Made by a program: the position numbers and the translations under genes
Notes under the pieces: model-generated
Seen by the model: only the letters and a program-made list of their open reading frames with translations
Told to the model about the DNA's origin: nothing
Databases searched by the model: none
Shown here: positions 1-12,320 of the stretch, one piece after another
Layout of the letters: every line of letters starts with the position of its first letter
Numbering within the stretch: the first letter of the stretch is position 1
NCBI RefSeq assembly: GCF_000247815.1
Contig: NC_021675.1
Coordinates: forward strand, 61,783,029 to 61,847,028
Origin: Ficedula albicollis
Lineage: Eukaryota; Chordata; Aves; Passeriformes; Muscicapidae
Length of the DNA stretch: 64,000 nucleotides
Direction of reading: 5' to 3'

Positions 1-2104
1 AGATGATGAGAGTGGTGGGCAGGAGCCACGTACACATCTGTGCAGGGAGTGCAGAAGTTGTGGCTGAAGAGAAAGGTGTGGTTGGAGTTTCTTGTTTCCC
101 AAACAGCCTTTGGGTTGTTCATGTGGTAGCATTGGAGTTAACATTAGCGATTTGGCCTCAGATGTGGGCCAGGAAATAGAACCAGGGCTGTGCTGGATGC
201 AGAGGTGTGTATCCACACACACAGTATCATGACACAGCTTTGAGGAAGAAAGCTAGAATATATCACTGGGCTGATAAAATTGAGAAGCAAAACAAAATAA
301 TTCCTTTTTTGCAAGATCTTAGAACTATATACACACTAGGTTCTACCATTATCAGAGGCAGAGAGAACTAAAATGAATATTAATTTAGCTGTTCCCACTT
401 AAGAAATGTCTGTATCTGAACGAAGAGCTTTTTTTTGTTGTTGTTGCTTTGCTTGAAAAAAAAATGTAACAAATGCTTTCTTTGTGGAAGAAGCTTAATT
501 AAAAGCAGATAAAAATCAGGAAAATATTTCTTGCATTCTTTCAAATAGGGCAAAATGTGCCTGCAATTGTGAGCTGAAAAGGAGCTGCCTTTCTGTTTGT
601 TAAAGAGAAACTAAAGATGCATTGTGCAACCTTATCTGTATCTACCCTGTGTGTCACATAATCCTGTTAAAAACAGATGCTTATTTTACTCAGCTCTTCC
701 CAACAAAACTGCAGTATCCTACACATAAATAAGTTAGTACTTTTGCACAGTAATTTAGGTAATAGCAGCACATCCCCACAAATAGCTGTGAAGATAAAAC
801 AATTTTAGCATGAAAGGATAATCATATAATCCCAAAGGAGTAAGAATTACGGGAAAAACTTGCCCTCATGACATTCATCTTCTCAAGAGGAATACTTAGA
901 TGATACTGAAGAGAAACAACAAAAAAACCCTGTGATATAAATAATGCACTGGCTTTTGCATTTCCAAGGTGTTCTGAAAGTATGAAGTTAAATAAGAAGC
1001 TGCATCACTGAATTTCTCTCTTCATATCTGTTCCCACAGCACCATGGCACAAATCATGTAGACAAGCTTAGAAAGAAGTGGCTATAATGCCAAAAATTGC
1101 AATCATGGATTCTGAGGGTACTTGTTTTACACTTTTCTACACAGTGATTGCAGAGTATGTGATCCAAGAAGACATTGCTCCCAGCTGAAACGCACACAGC
1201 CCTGCCCTCACAGCATTACACGGAAATGCTTAGAGAGTAACAGGTTAACAAAGCATCGGCAAATGGCTTCTTTGTTCACACTGTTGCAAAAATAAGCAGA
1301 CAGGGAAACTGGGGCAGGGGGCTGGTTTAAATTCTGTAACACATAAAACAATTTCTCGTTAATTAATTCAGTCATTAGTAGCAGTTTCCCTGAGGGTAGT
1401 GTAACCTGAACAGGATATCACAATTACAGCACTCGTTCCTTTTTTAAACTTGTTGGCATTTGACATGAAGAATTTATCGAAAAAGACATGCCTGTAAAGC
1501 AAAGTCTTCAGCAGCTCTTCCTGACTTCCTTTACACATTGATTCTCGTCTATTCTCCTGGTAGGCAAGGGGTGTAAGAGCATCAGAAGTGACAGTACTCC
1601 TTCCTTTTCATACATATAAAACCTCTATTATTGTAGAATTGGCATACCTCTCTACCAAAAATATGTATTCTTCCAAATATTGGATTAAGGAATCTTGATT
1701 TAATAGCTAAATTTTCCAAAGTAGTTAGAAATCTAAAAATATTTAAATATTTTTTAAAATTCTGATTGCATGAGTGAGTGATCCAAGAAGAAGGCAATAA
1801 GACAGCAGGGTCTAAAGCCATGTGGCAGGATTCTTTTGGCACTGCACTGAGTCTTCATGGGTGTGCTGTGTGCACGGAGGGTTGGTGCCAGGTGACAGAG
1901 AGCTGCTTGTGCACAGACCCCAGCCACTGCTTCACTGTGCCCTGGCCCCAAGCCATGCCACAGCTATTGCTCTGCTCCCAGTCAGCAATAGCTATGATCT
2001 AGGCAATACCAGACTGTAGTCTTGAAAGCTTAGAAGTCAGTCAGGCTAGAAATTTCCAGGAGCTGCCCCTCAAAGAATCTTAAATTCTCAGTCCTCTCCT
2101 GCAG
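1..2104. other. Non-coding sequence, no gene recognised
   Basis: AT-rich sequence with frequent stops in all six frames and short A and T runs. I saw no convincing splice-bounded open frame. If the + strand exon at 2105 is real, this stretch is its upstream intron. It ends in a good polypyrimidine tract and AG acceptor at 2089-2104. Confidence 0.5.
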
Positions 2105-2278
2105 GTCCCTAGCCCTTCAAAGGCAAAAAGGAAGAGGAAGAAAAACAGCATTAAATTGCAGAGATCTACAGAAAAGGAGCTCCATATTCCTAGTGAAGCA
2201 TCTCTGAATTTCTCAGAAGATCTGATAAAGAGTCCTGCTCTGCCTCGCATGATTCATGTGGAAACAGAAATCTTGTGA
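2105..2278 (+). CDS. Candidate exon of an unnamed + strand gene
   Basis: The acceptor is strong (cagtcctctcctgcag, ending at 2104). It is followed by 57 open codons in phase 0 and a TGA at 2276-2278. The translation starts with a basic cluster (SKAKRKRKKN, about residues 5-14) and continues as a hydrophilic stretch rich in Ser, Glu and Lys (for example STEKELHIPSEASLNFSEDL), unlike the Phe/Tyr/Ile-rich products of random AT-rich DNA. It could be a terminal exon, with AATAAA at 2399-2404 about 120 bases after the stop. Alternatively a weak internal donor (CTT/gtgaac, after 2274) would leave two bases and join in phase to the small candidate exon at 4267. I do not recognise the protein. The basic cluster could be a nuclear localisation signal, but that is only inference. 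Confidence 0.33.
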   Translation, partial: VPSPSKAKRKRKKNSIKLQRSTEKELHIPSEASLNFSEDLIKSPALPRMIHVETEIL

Positions 2279-3180
2279 ACAGAACTTGACACCTGCATTA
2301 CTGAATGATTTCTGAAAGCTCTAAGTTTTATTTCAGTGTAATTCATTTAATGGTATTTAATGGTGTTTCAGACAGTTTTTGGCATCTCTGTGCAAGAAAA
2401 TAAATCACTTCTTTGCAAGATGTGTCTTAGGTCTGATAGGACTCTCTGCACCCAAAGGGCACCACAAACTTCCACTGTGTTGCAACATGAGATTTGTGGT
2501 GAAATACAGGAAAAATACTGTTCCAGGAAACAGGTTATTGCCCATGCACTAAGTCCAGTTAGGGCCACATTCTTTCCCACAGTGCTGGATTTTGATTTCT
2601 TTCCTGCTTCAGCATTAAAGGAATGGGCTTGAAGACCTCAGACAGTAGAGAATTAAAATGGTAGAAAGCTTTAGATGACTCTGTCCTTGGAACAGGATGA
2701 GCAAAACATAAACCATAAGTCAAATTATTTATGGTTGTTAACAAATGGAGACAGGCACAAGGCAAAGGTGTCAACAAAATATTTTAGGGTCAGTTTAGAG
2801 CAACCATAATAAATTTTAATGTTCCAGCTCAAAAGAACATAAGAACACTTGTACCATCTTGGCTTGTTATGGATAATGTGGAAAAGGCTTTTTGCATCCA
2901 CATTTTTCAGCTTCTCTTCATTTTTGTCCTGTCCTATGGAGAGTTTTTCTAGCCATTCATATATGTCCTGTAAGTCTCTAAGAGTATGTCTTTATTCATA
3001 TAATTCTTTCAGGTAAAACTCAGGGCCGCAGATGGGCAGAACAAACCTTCTGCATCTTAATGACCATTTCCTCCTGAACAAAGTAGCAGCAAGCTGCCAG
3101 GCTGAAGTTCTCTTGCAGATGGGCAAACCTTTTACATACAGAGGTTTTGGATGAACCCTGTGAAACTTGCCATGTGAATG

Positions 3181-3282
3181 TTCACTGGGTCAGGCATTTA
3201 ATTTGCAAAGACAGTAAATTCACACAGTGTGTGTTCACTGGGTCAGGCATTTAATTTGCAAAGGCAGTAAATTCACACAGTG
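3181..3282. repeat. Tandem duplication, unit 53, two copies
   Basis: Unit 1 starts at 3181 and unit 2 at 3234, both with ttcactgggtcaggcattta. They abut head to tail with one substitution (agacag versus aggcag) over about 49 bases. No coding content is seen. Confidence 0.9.
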
Positions 3283-4266
3283 CATGATGCAAAGAACTGT
3301 TAGTTCTTGATAAAATAGAATTTGTGAGACTGTAACCCATTCCATTAATCAATGGCAACATTGCCTCCACAAAAGCAGTGACTATTGCACTTATAGACAG
3401 CATCTGACCTTCCTTTATGCTGTTAAGAGGTGTGTCTAAAAATATGTGGTCACTGCTCCAATGAAAAACTTTCTGACCACATTTTATCACGATAATGACC
3501 AACACAGCCAGTCTGGATTATAGCTGCAAATAACAATTTAACCAAAGAATTTTATCCAATGGAAAAATCAATACAGTTTACAATGAGTGCATGTCTTAAT
3601 AGCCACAGGGCAGCCACTAATATTGTCATTAAAAACATTCTTGCCTTTATTAATTTATGTTTTTCCTCTTTAAAAAATCTATGTGAGCAATAATCATAAG
3701 GGAACACCTCTACATTCATTTGCTTTTCAAATGTGCCTAAATTATTTAGCTTGTCTAATGAATTTGTCTTGTACTAAGATCTTTGCTATCAGTCCTTGCC
3801 CTGCAGCCCTACCTGGCATTGCTGTCAATGGACGTGTTGGCTGAGTGAGAACTGAGTGTTTGGGGACAACATTAATTGGAAAATTTGAGAAGTTAAATAA
3901 CCCATCCAAATTTGTGTGTTGACTAAAAGCACACTAAAATGACAGAAAGCTATCTATGTGTTTAATCAGAGTTATTTTTAGTGTCTCAAAAGATGTGCAT
4001 ACTAGAGAATTTTAATTCTTGTGTTTCTACCTTGATTAGGTCTTTACACATGTAGTTCCTATGAAAACCAGAGGAAGAAGAACAGCTGAGTCCCTCTGGG
4101 GTCCTCTCTCTGTACCACAGTGAATGATCCCAAAAGTACAGAATGAGCCTATTTCGTCCCTCTATAGTTCTCATTAGATATTATTATAGTCAAAATGTCT
4201 ATTTTCTGGAGTGTAGTGCCAGGGCAGCAGAACAGCTGAAAGCTCTAGGGCTGATCATTACTGCAG

Positions 4267-4295
4267 GAGAAAGATGTTCAATTTGGAGAATCCCA
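4267..4295 (+). CDS. Possible 29-base micro-exon (weak)
   Basis: This short open segment lies between a moderate acceptor (atcattactgcag, ending at 4266) and a good donor (CCCA/gtaagtg). Read with one leading and one trailing base it gives RKMFNLENP. That phase fits the candidate exon before it (if the weak internal donor there is used) and the one at 7732. A segment this short is open by chance in all frames, so the support comes only from the splice signals and the phase. Confidence 0.17.
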
Positions 4296-4592
4296 GTAAG
4301 TGTATCCAACCATCTTACTCTTTACAGCCCTTCCCTGCTTCCATCATGGTTTCAGGAAGACTCTTGGGTTAGCACTGCTTTCAAAGCACAAAATCAATGA
4401 ATTGCCACTTCACACAGCCAGCTGACGAAATTGAGAATCACACAGAACATCACCAACAAAAATGGGCTTGGAAACCAGAAATCAGAAATTAAGCTCCCAG
4501 CTTAATAGAAACCATAACCCTAAGACATATTAAATAATACTGCATCTGAAAATCACATTTCAAGAAAAGTAACACAAAATTATTTCTTTAAC

Positions 4593-4672
4593 AAAGCAAT
4601 CAGTATTAGTGGTCTGATATTCAATTCATATTCAATAATAAAGCAATCAGTATTAGTGGTCTGATATTCAAT
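4593..4672. repeat. Tandem duplication, unit 47, two copies
   Basis: The segment aaagcaatcagtattagtgg and the 13 bases after it occur at 4593 and again at 4640 without mismatch. The units are separated by the remainder of the 47-base period, which ends in a second ttcaat-type motif. Confidence 0.9.
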
Positions 4673-4925
4673 AACTGATGTGAATTTGCCACACCATCAG
4701 TGCATCTACTACAGAAAGATGTTCTGGCACAGACAACTCAAAATAATTTAGTGGAGGCAAGCCTTGTTCAGGAAAGGTTACAGCAGAACTCTTCTGATTA
4801 GTAAAAAGAAGTATTAAATCCAAGAAGAGAACTGCAAATCAGTACCAGAAGTGTCAGGACACTGGCCTGTTAAGAAGGAAGCAGTGATCCTCATGCTCAG
4901 AATTCCAGGATATTCACTGGGAGTG

Positions 4926-5064
4926 CTTTTCTGAGTCACCAGGACACAAGTAAGAACCAGTGAGATGCTGCTGAAGGACATTCCAAGGTGGGCTTTGTCC
5001 TGCTGCTCTTTTCTGAGTCACCAGGACACAAGTAAGAACAAGTGAGATGCTGCTGAAGGACATT
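4926..5064. repeat. Tandem duplication, unit 82, two copies
   Basis: The segment cttttctgagtcaccaggac starts at 4926 and 5008. The copies share about 57 bases with one substitution (aaccag versus aacaag). A shorter echo (tttgtcctgctgc) lies in the spacer and after copy 2, so the event may have been more complex than one slip. Confidence 0.88.
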
Positions 5065-5361
5065 TGTCCTGCTGCCTCATGTCCCATTCTTTACAAATTT
5101 GTTCTAAAATTTTGTATTTCTGTTGTGTTTTTTTTCCCCAATAAAAGTCAAAACAGGCTTTGGACCATCTAGAAAATTATTATTATTATCTCACTGGCTT
5201 TGGTGTAAGAAAAAGCATGTCTATGGTTTGCAAAGGAATGAGGGGTTTGGAAAAAGAATGGGAGGATAAAAAATTCCCAAGAAAAATCATTCTGATAACT
5301 TCTTATGTAACAGGCCAAATTCACTCAACAGGAGTTGGGTGTGCTCTTTCCTTATCCACAG

Positions 5362-5575
5362 CTTGGCTGATTTTTTGAGAGATGATTTATCTGAACAGGA
5401 GGCTGGCAAAACCAGAAATACATCAGAGAAACAAAGCCCAGGAGATTATTGTACCTCAGTAAAATTATTTGTCATATATTCCTCAGTTGAACAGAAACAG
5501 ACTTTTCCCTCCAGATTTAAAACTTATTGTCAGTTTGCCAGCCCAAGTGTTTATGACATTTTGAATAGGAGTTGA
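5362..5575 (+). CDS. Open frame behind a good acceptor; coding status uncertain
   Basis: The acceptor ctctttccttatccacag ends at 5361. After one leading base the frame is open for 70 codons to a TGA at 5573-5575. The first part of the product is hydrophilic (LADFLRDDLSEQEAGK). The frame has no clear internal donor. It does not fit the phase chain of the other + strand candidates, so it may be an alternative terminal exon or simply a chance frame. Chance frames of this length are frequent in this window. Confidence 0.15.
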
Positions 5576-6610
5576 ATAAAAATTTAAGTGTGCAAAGGAC
5601 AGTAACTCTCAAAAAAGGCTATCTACAAAACCAGCAGAGAGTACTGATTATGATAAAAAATCCTATCAAACTCTTTGAGCATGCTGTGCAGTGATAAAAA
5701 CCAGGATATTCCTAGAAGCAAAAAGTAAATTATTCTTATGTGCACTCTTCAGAGCAACCCAGTACAAGTATGACATTGAATAATTAACACCAATTATATG
5801 TTCTCTGATCAAAAGCATCATGTTTCTATTGGCCTGGGTTTATGGAAGTTAAGAATATAAAGATTTTCGTGGAAGATCATGGGCATTAAGACACATTTAA
5901 TTTATTGGAAAAAACACAAAATGTTACCTTATGAACTATATTTGTATTGATTCCCTGTCTTGGCTGAGAGCTGGAAGAACAGGAAAGACGTTTTGGTGAT
6001 GATTGTCCATTTTATCAGCTCTAAAGAGCTCTGCTTTGTTAGTGGTCAGAGACAGCTTATTCTAAAGAACTTAAAGAAGAGTAGCTCTTCCCTCAGCATT
6101 AACTTCCTGCTTAAATTAATTCAGGCCAATTTGTAGTTTCGATAGACAGCTGATGAAAGGAAGGCTTAGCGGGGTTGGAGTGGAAGAGCCCAGGCTGATA
6201 GTGCCAGGTGGCCTGAAACAAGATTAGTTGACATCAAGTTCTTAAAAAAGCAGTATTGTGGCTAAGCAGCTATCACTGTGCAGGTCTTTCTGAGAAACTG
6301 AAAGGGCAAGGATGGTATTCCTCAGCTGTTTCTCTTGCCACAAACACTTTGGAAACTTGGGTACTATTGCTGTGAACCCCAGATATCAACAGACTGTGCT
6401 GAAACGCCTAACAAGGTATTTTGAGGAGCAGAAGGTTTGGTTTTGTGCCTTCAAGCTGTGGGTGTAACCTTAATGTCATGCCTCCTGTGACTTCTCCTTC
6501 CCTACACAATCAACTAGGATTGTTCTGTTGAGTGGTGATGGAAAGGGATGCAGTGTTGGAGAACATACTGGGGGTGAACCCCACAGATATGGACGTTCGG
6601 ATTCTGAGAA

Positions 6611-6611
<1 letters not shown>

Positions 6612-6663
<52 letters not shown>
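6612..6663. repeat. Pure C homopolymer, 52 bases
   Basis: An uninterrupted run of C lies between ctgagaat and aaataccaaa. The long Gly or Pro frames here are only translations of the run. Confidence 0.95.
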
Positions 6664-6665
<2 letters not shown>

Positions 6666-6883
6666 ATACCAAAGCACAGTTACTGAATAACCACGGGACA
6701 AAGGGATAGCCAGCTCGGGCTAATTGGGCAGTGCATCCTGCCTCAGGGTGGCCACGAGGGTCTGACTCATCCCCCCCAGGGTACAAGGAGTAGTTTGTAG
6801 AGTTTGAAATGTAACACACCATGCTAATATCATAGTCCCTATAGGCTGTATGCAGATGCTATAGAATTTGTATCTTGTATTAG

Positions 6884-7173
<290 letters not shown>

Positions 7174-7197
7174 ACCCTTACAATAAATGCTACGGTA

Positions 7198-7729
7198 ACT
7201 TTTACCTAATGCAGGCTGAATGAGTTTCGTCCCTACTCGTCTACTTGATACAAAGACTCCGCGTGTATCTACAAGGCAGTCCCTCCCAAGTGTACGGAGA
7301 TTGTGACATGGTTTATATGTGTCTCAGCTTGTTGGGAAGGATGCTGGAAATATTCACAGGATTTTGGCACAAGTCTGCTTTTGCCCGTGAAAATGTTTTC
7401 CTCTGTCTCTTGTGTCTCTCAGTGAAACTACCCATGGTCCTGAATTTTCACCATACTTCCCTTAGGTACTTTTACCTAATGCAGGCTGAATGAGTTTTGT
7501 CCCTACTCGTCTACTTGATACAAAGACTCCGCGTGTATCTACAAGGCAGTCCCTCCCAAGTGCACGGAGATTGTGACATGGTTTATATGTGTCTCAGCTT
7601 GTTGGGAAGGATGCTGGAAATATTCACAGGATTTTGGCACAAGTCTGCTTTTGCCCGTGAAAATGTTTTCCTCTGTCTCTTGTGTCTCTCAGTGAAACTA
7701 CCCATGGTCCTGAATTTTTACCATACTTC
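7198..7729. repeat. Tandem duplication, unit 270, two copies
   Basis: Unit 1 begins at 7198 and unit 2 at 7468, both with acttttacctaatgcaggct. Over about 262 bases the copies differ at only a few positions (gtttcg/gttttg, gtgtacgg/gtgcacgg, ttttcacc/tttttacc). The unit carries several CpG (ctactcgtc, gactccgcgtg, gcccgtg) where the surrounding DNA has few, which suggests a young or foreign insertion. The first unit lies directly downstream of the 290-base C run. Matching short frames in the two copies are shadows of the repeat. Confidence 0.92.
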
Positions 7730-7731
7730 AG

Positions 7732-7768
7732 AAGGAAGTCCCTTAACAGAGCTGGAAATTCTGCCAAG
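7732..7768 (+). CDS. Candidate 37-base internal exon of the + strand gene
   Basis: The acceptor gaatttttaccatacttcag ends at 7731 and the donor CCAAG/gtaaatt is good. Read with two leading and two trailing bases it gives GSPLTELEILP. The two trailing bases (AG) plus the first base of the 10209 exon make Ser. The join reads LEILPSDLKKAEEDD, which looks like continuous protein. The acceptor lies inside the last bases of the duplicated 270-base unit, so it exists only beside the second copy. The piece is too short to be convincing alone. Confidence 0.3.
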
Positions 7769-7982
7769 GTAAATTTGTGACAGTAGTAAGGTGGTTATTC
7801 AGACCCTCTTGTGTGTATCTCTACAAACCTCTGCACTGTAGGTACAAAAACAAGTCACTGGAAGTAAATACCTACAAAGTGTAATCCTCCATATGAAATG
7901 TTAAATTTCATCACGCTATTGAAAAAAATGCAGGGAATGGCAGAGGAAGAACTTGGCCACTTTGACACTACTGTCAATACCC

Positions 7983-8076
7983 CGAAATTCCTGAGTGAGC
8001 ACTAGGAAGAAAAGTAATCGTCATAATGTCGAAATTCCTGAGTGAGCACTAGGAAGAAAAGCAATTGTCATAATGT
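7983..8076. repeat. Tandem duplication, unit 47, two copies
   Basis: The units start with cgaaattcctgagtgagcac at 7983 and 8030. They abut and differ at two positions (gtaatcg versus gcaattg). Confidence 0.92.
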
Positions 8077-9572
8077 TTTCTGAAGCAGGAGGTTCTGTTT
8101 TACACCATGGCTGTGTGTCCTCTGGAAGAGGAGGAGGCTGTGTGCAAGTGTGTAGGCATGGATAAAACACGAGGCACATGCTGTGCTGATACCTGTCCAC
8201 TGGAAGCTGAAATCCTGCTGGACTGCTCTTCAGAGCTGCTATTTTTTTATTCTTTTTATCTAAAGGTGTTGGTTAAGCATAATTTTGCCAGAAATAATGC
8301 AGCTATTTTAAAATAAAGAAGTAAAACAAGCACAGTTCCCACTGAGGTATAGAAAACATTTTTTTTTGTCTCAAAAACTCTGCCACTTAATTAATTTTTT
8401 TTTATACATTCAGGAATAAAAGAGAGAGAGAGAATATTTGCTCCACTAGAAAAGCAAGGAAATACAATATTTATGGATAGAATTATGAGAGAGAAAAAAG
8501 AATAAATTTTTCAAAAGCTCATTATTTATAATTTTTAATTTATAGAAGATGGATTTTTTCTAAGAAAATTCAATTGTTTTGCACCATAAGAGACAGAGTT
8601 CTTGTAAAAGACCTAATTATGCGCAGTGATGATTAGTGGGCAGCATTTCTTGTGAATAAAGTATTTTTGTTTTGAAGTTTCCTACTCTAAATTGTATTGC
8701 AAACTCTTTGGAGTTTTCCTGGGTTGGTGGGTGAGCTCAGAGAGGCTGTAAGCTGCAGAGCTGGTGCTCAGCGAGTTTCTCAAGTGTTGGCCTGGGGTAA
8801 AAGGGGTGCTGCCATTTCCTGTGATTTTGAGACCAGCCAGTTGGACTACACACTCCTGGTGTTTGGGGGAAATGGGGAACCAACCAAGGTAATGAACATA
8901 AAAACTCAACAGCTAAAAAAAAAAAATCTTTGCTTCTCCGGATAATTCAGTCTCCTGGCCTGGATTTTTTTTGTTCCCAGATGGCCTTGGCAGGCTGGGG
9001 AGCCAAAGTGAGAGTAGGATCTCAGGCAGATTCCCATCGTGAATAGCCTGTTTTCCTTCAAAAGACTTAGAAGAAATGACCCATCCACCCAGAGTGTTTA
9101 AATTTCCAACAAAGCACTGTGATGCCCCATACCATGTGTGCTTTTAGGTACCCCAAATTCCCAAAACAAGGCACTGGTGCTGAGCCCTGGGCTGCTGCCC
9201 AGGAATGCCCTGGAGGCAAAGCCAGACATCATGTCCAGAACCCAACCACTTTATTTGATTCCCACCTACTGCTTAGTCTTGAGACTTAAACACTGACTTA
9301 CCCAACTCACATAAACCTAATAGGAACTGTAATTCATGTGTCCAAATGTTGGCTGCCAGTGAGATTGGAGCAACCTATCTCTGACATCATTAGTTAAAAA
9401 TGCCCCTGAGTGCCTTGACAAGTCCAATCCTGCTAATTGCCACATGACCAGAAATTGAACCCAGATCTCCTAAGGCATGAATACCTTACTTTTCCTAAAT
9501 TGCAGGTTTTGGCATAATATCTTTGTAACTGCATTTTCTCCATCAATACAATAGATTTTTGGGATACAATAG

Positions 9573-9693
9573 TTGTATCCCAAACCCCAATCCCCAAAAA
9601 AGCAAATGGAAAACATCATAAATATGCTTGCCAAACTCAAGTTATGGAGATATCCACTGGTCTGCAAACAAGGGAAATACCTTTTCAAAGCTG
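9573..9693 (+). repeat. Dispersed direct repeat, copy 1
   Basis: This roughly 120-base segment, starting ttgtatcccaaaccccaatc and ending ttttcaaagctg, recurs at 12741-12869 in the same orientation. Copy 2 has substitutions and an insertion of several bases near its start. It matches nothing I recognise and could be a diverged local duplication or two members of an interspersed repeat family. Confidence 0.85.
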
Positions 9694-10208
9694 CTCTATT
9701 TGTTTTTAAAATCCTTTGAAAAAATATTGCTGAGTGAATAATTCATACTAATGAAAGTACATGACAATTACTGCTTATTTTACTCATTTTATGTTTGGTT
9801 ATCTTGTTGAACATGTAGGAGTGTTTTCCCATTGGTCCTGAGACTTAGTTCACACAGCTTTTCATTTCACTTTTACTTCATACCTGAAATTTTATCTGTC
9901 TTGTTGAATTGTTGGCAAGAGTATTTTTTATGTTTTCTGGTAGACGGAACAAATATTTCACTCTTTTTTGTATGCGAAATTTGCTTCTGTTTTCCACCTT
10001 CATTCTTTAACAATTTTAGTCCCATTGTCATATGAGCTAAGCTTTCACTTCAGCAAAACACAGAAAATGTATGCAGTAGATTCATTTAGAAGTTTGTTTA
10101 CATATTGTTTTTTCTTCTTGCTATTTGGCCAACTTCTTAAAAAACAACTTAAATTAGATTACTGTTTAATGAAGGATTAAATTTTACCAGGGCTAACTTT
10201 TTCCACAG

Positions 10209-10351
10209 TGACTTAAAGAAAGCTGAGGAAGATGACACAACCTGGGAACAATTGCCATATTTGAAGCCTGAGGCAGCTTCTTTGCAGCAGTGGGCTGAGG
10301 CCCAGGAACCAATGCAAAATTCAAACCTCCAAGTGAAACATGAACTAGACT
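10209..10351 (+). CDS. Candidate 143-base internal exon of an unnamed + strand gene
   Basis: This is the best + strand candidate. A clear polypyrimidine tract and acceptor (aactttttccacag) end at 10208, and the donor is near consensus (GACT/gtaagttg). Between them one frame is open throughout (one leading base, 47 codons, one trailing base). The product is acidic and hydrophilic, beginning DLKKAEEDDTTWEQLPYLKP and continuing with Gln/Glu-rich sequence (QQWAEAQEPMQ), as expected for a coiled-coil or disordered cytoplasmic protein. Codon choice also looks unlike the AT-rich flanks. I do not recognise the family. The phases fit the 7732 exon upstream and the 15449 or 16205 candidates downstream, both of which start with AT and complete a Tyr codon. 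Confidence 0.42.
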
Positions 10352-12048
10352 GTAAGTTGTTTCCAGCCTCCTTTTGCCTTGATGGTGAAATTTGAAGTAT
10401 ATTCTCAGTGGCTGCTCTTACTAATTTAAAAATTCAAGAGCCTCCCTGCATTGTACATGTCACTTTTTACCACAAGAGTCACATTATAGTTACTGTAATT
10501 GCTCTGTAGAAGTCAGATATAAGCTTGTGTTTAAAGGAACACATTTTTTATGAAACTTTAATAATGGCATTGTTACAGATTGTTCTACCAAACTAAGTAA
10601 CTCAGCCTGATATCCTTTTTCTTAAAGGAAGCTGTGCTGGAATTGTCTTCTAGCTTCTCTTTAAGGTGAATCAAGTTTTCAGCGCAACCCTCTGGAAACT
10701 TTTCACAGAAAAAGAAAAATAACCTTTTCCAAGTCCAACCCCTAGTATTTGCAAAAGGGTCAGATGCAAGCTGGGTGTCTGGCACCTCCCTGATGCTCAC
10801 ATGAAGGTATTTGGGTCTTCAGCTGGTGGGAATGAGCACAGCCATAATAAATACGTAATGCTGGAAGTTTCTGTCACTCTTGCTGATAGAGTTGACCAGT
10901 TAATTGAAGGATAATTGCAAGTGTTTTGAAAGGTCTCTCAGGAACACAATCCTGAACGATGAGAATGTGTGAATATTTCTTTTTCTTTGCGACTACTCTT
11001 GAAGGAAAATGTCCTTCATTTCTAAACTCAAGTTCAAAGTGGCTGGAAAAGGTTGCATGAATGCAGATATTCTCTGTGGAAGTGGAGCTGCTTTGGCTGA
11101 GATGATGGGCAAAACAAGACCTGCAGGGATGCACGAGGCTGTTGGCAACAGCAATGGTTGTGCTGGATGTTTTGGGGCCAGTTCCATTCTGTTTTGCAGT
11201 GGAGACTGGACATTAAAGAAAAGCACGAATCTCCTCTCGCCTGTGAGACGTTCCCAACCTTTCCTCTCAGTGCAGTTTGCAAATGTTGCATTTGCCCAGC
11301 TGACTGCAACATGAAGATTTTTGGTGTGAAGTTTATAGGGCCAAGAAAGTTGATCTAAATTGCTCTAGTTCCTAAAAACTAGTTTTAATAGGTATCTAAA
11401 CCAGTTTGTGGAAAGAGGGCTGCTTGCCTGTATTTACTTTGTTCGTGTCCAAACTGTCCACAGCACTGGGCTGTGTCACAGTGGTGTTTTCCACAGTCAC
11501 CTCTGCCCAGACAATGAAAACTCTGTGCTAGCAGTGAAACTATTTCATGGAAATAGTGGTAGTGTAATCAACAGAGGATTTTCACAGTGGTCTAAGATTT
11601 GAAACTAATTATTTTTGACTAATAAAAATGAAAAGTGTTCCTATTTTGAAATGTACATATTATCTGTATGAAGCTTTTTATTATGTCAAATGTTATGATT
11701 TTTAAAGGCAGGTAGGTATATAAAGTGTACCTAATCCCAAGAGCATATTTTTTTTCTTGTGCTTAATACCAGGCAACAAGGGAAGGAGGAAAAGTAAAAA
11801 GTGAAAATAGAACATGAAATATGAACTAAATATCTTCAGTGCATAGTCAATTATATTGTTAATTACAATCAATGGCTATGACACTTTTTTACCCCTCCCT
11901 ACTCTCTGACTGCTTTACTGTGCTCAAAAGGTATTTCCCAGAAATATTTATTCACCTGTAAGCAATAGAGCAAAGCTGCAGAGCCCTAGAGCCAAGCCCT
12001 GAGCCTTGCTGGGGCACCTCAACCAGAGCAGTCCCTCCCTCCTGCCAG

Positions 12049-12156
12049 CCCCTGGCTGCTGAGGAAGTGCCCTGGCGCCGGCGAGGACTCAGTGCCACAC
12101 AGCAGGAGCAGCAGGGAGGGGCTGAAACAGAGTCTGACAGAGATGAAACTAAGTGA
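12049..12156 (+). CDS. Candidate exon in a GC-rich patch
   Basis: A strong acceptor (gtccctccctcctgccag) ends at 12048. Frame 1 then runs 35 codons to TGA at 12154-12156. A donor-like AA/gtgagg at 12152/12153 is the alternative end. The product is hydrophilic and charged (EEVPWRRRGLSATQQEQQGG, then ETESDRDETK). A second frame is also open across the patch, so the frame is not certain. The block (about 11985-12160, with ggcgccggcgagg) is far richer in GC than its surroundings. It does not fit the phase chain of the other + strand candidates and may belong to another transcript or be non-coding. Confidence 0.27.
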   Translation, partial: PLAAEEVPWRRRGLSATQQEQQGGAETESDRDETK

Positions 12157-12256
12157 GGGGTGGTTAAAGAGTGCCCTTTGATGGGCTTGGCCAGCTAGCT
12201 ACACAGGCCAAAGGGTGTTTGGAACAGTCACAAGAACCTGAGCAGGAAATCTAGAA

Positions 12257-12320
12257 ACTATATATATATATATAAAATAGTAATATATTTCCAATATATA
12301 CATAGTATAGCTATATATAC
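12257..12320. repeat. TA-rich simple repeat
   Basis: A (TA)n run at about 12259-12275 is followed by imperfect atatat/tatagctatatata sequence. It is a low-complexity microsatellite. Confidence 0.85.
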
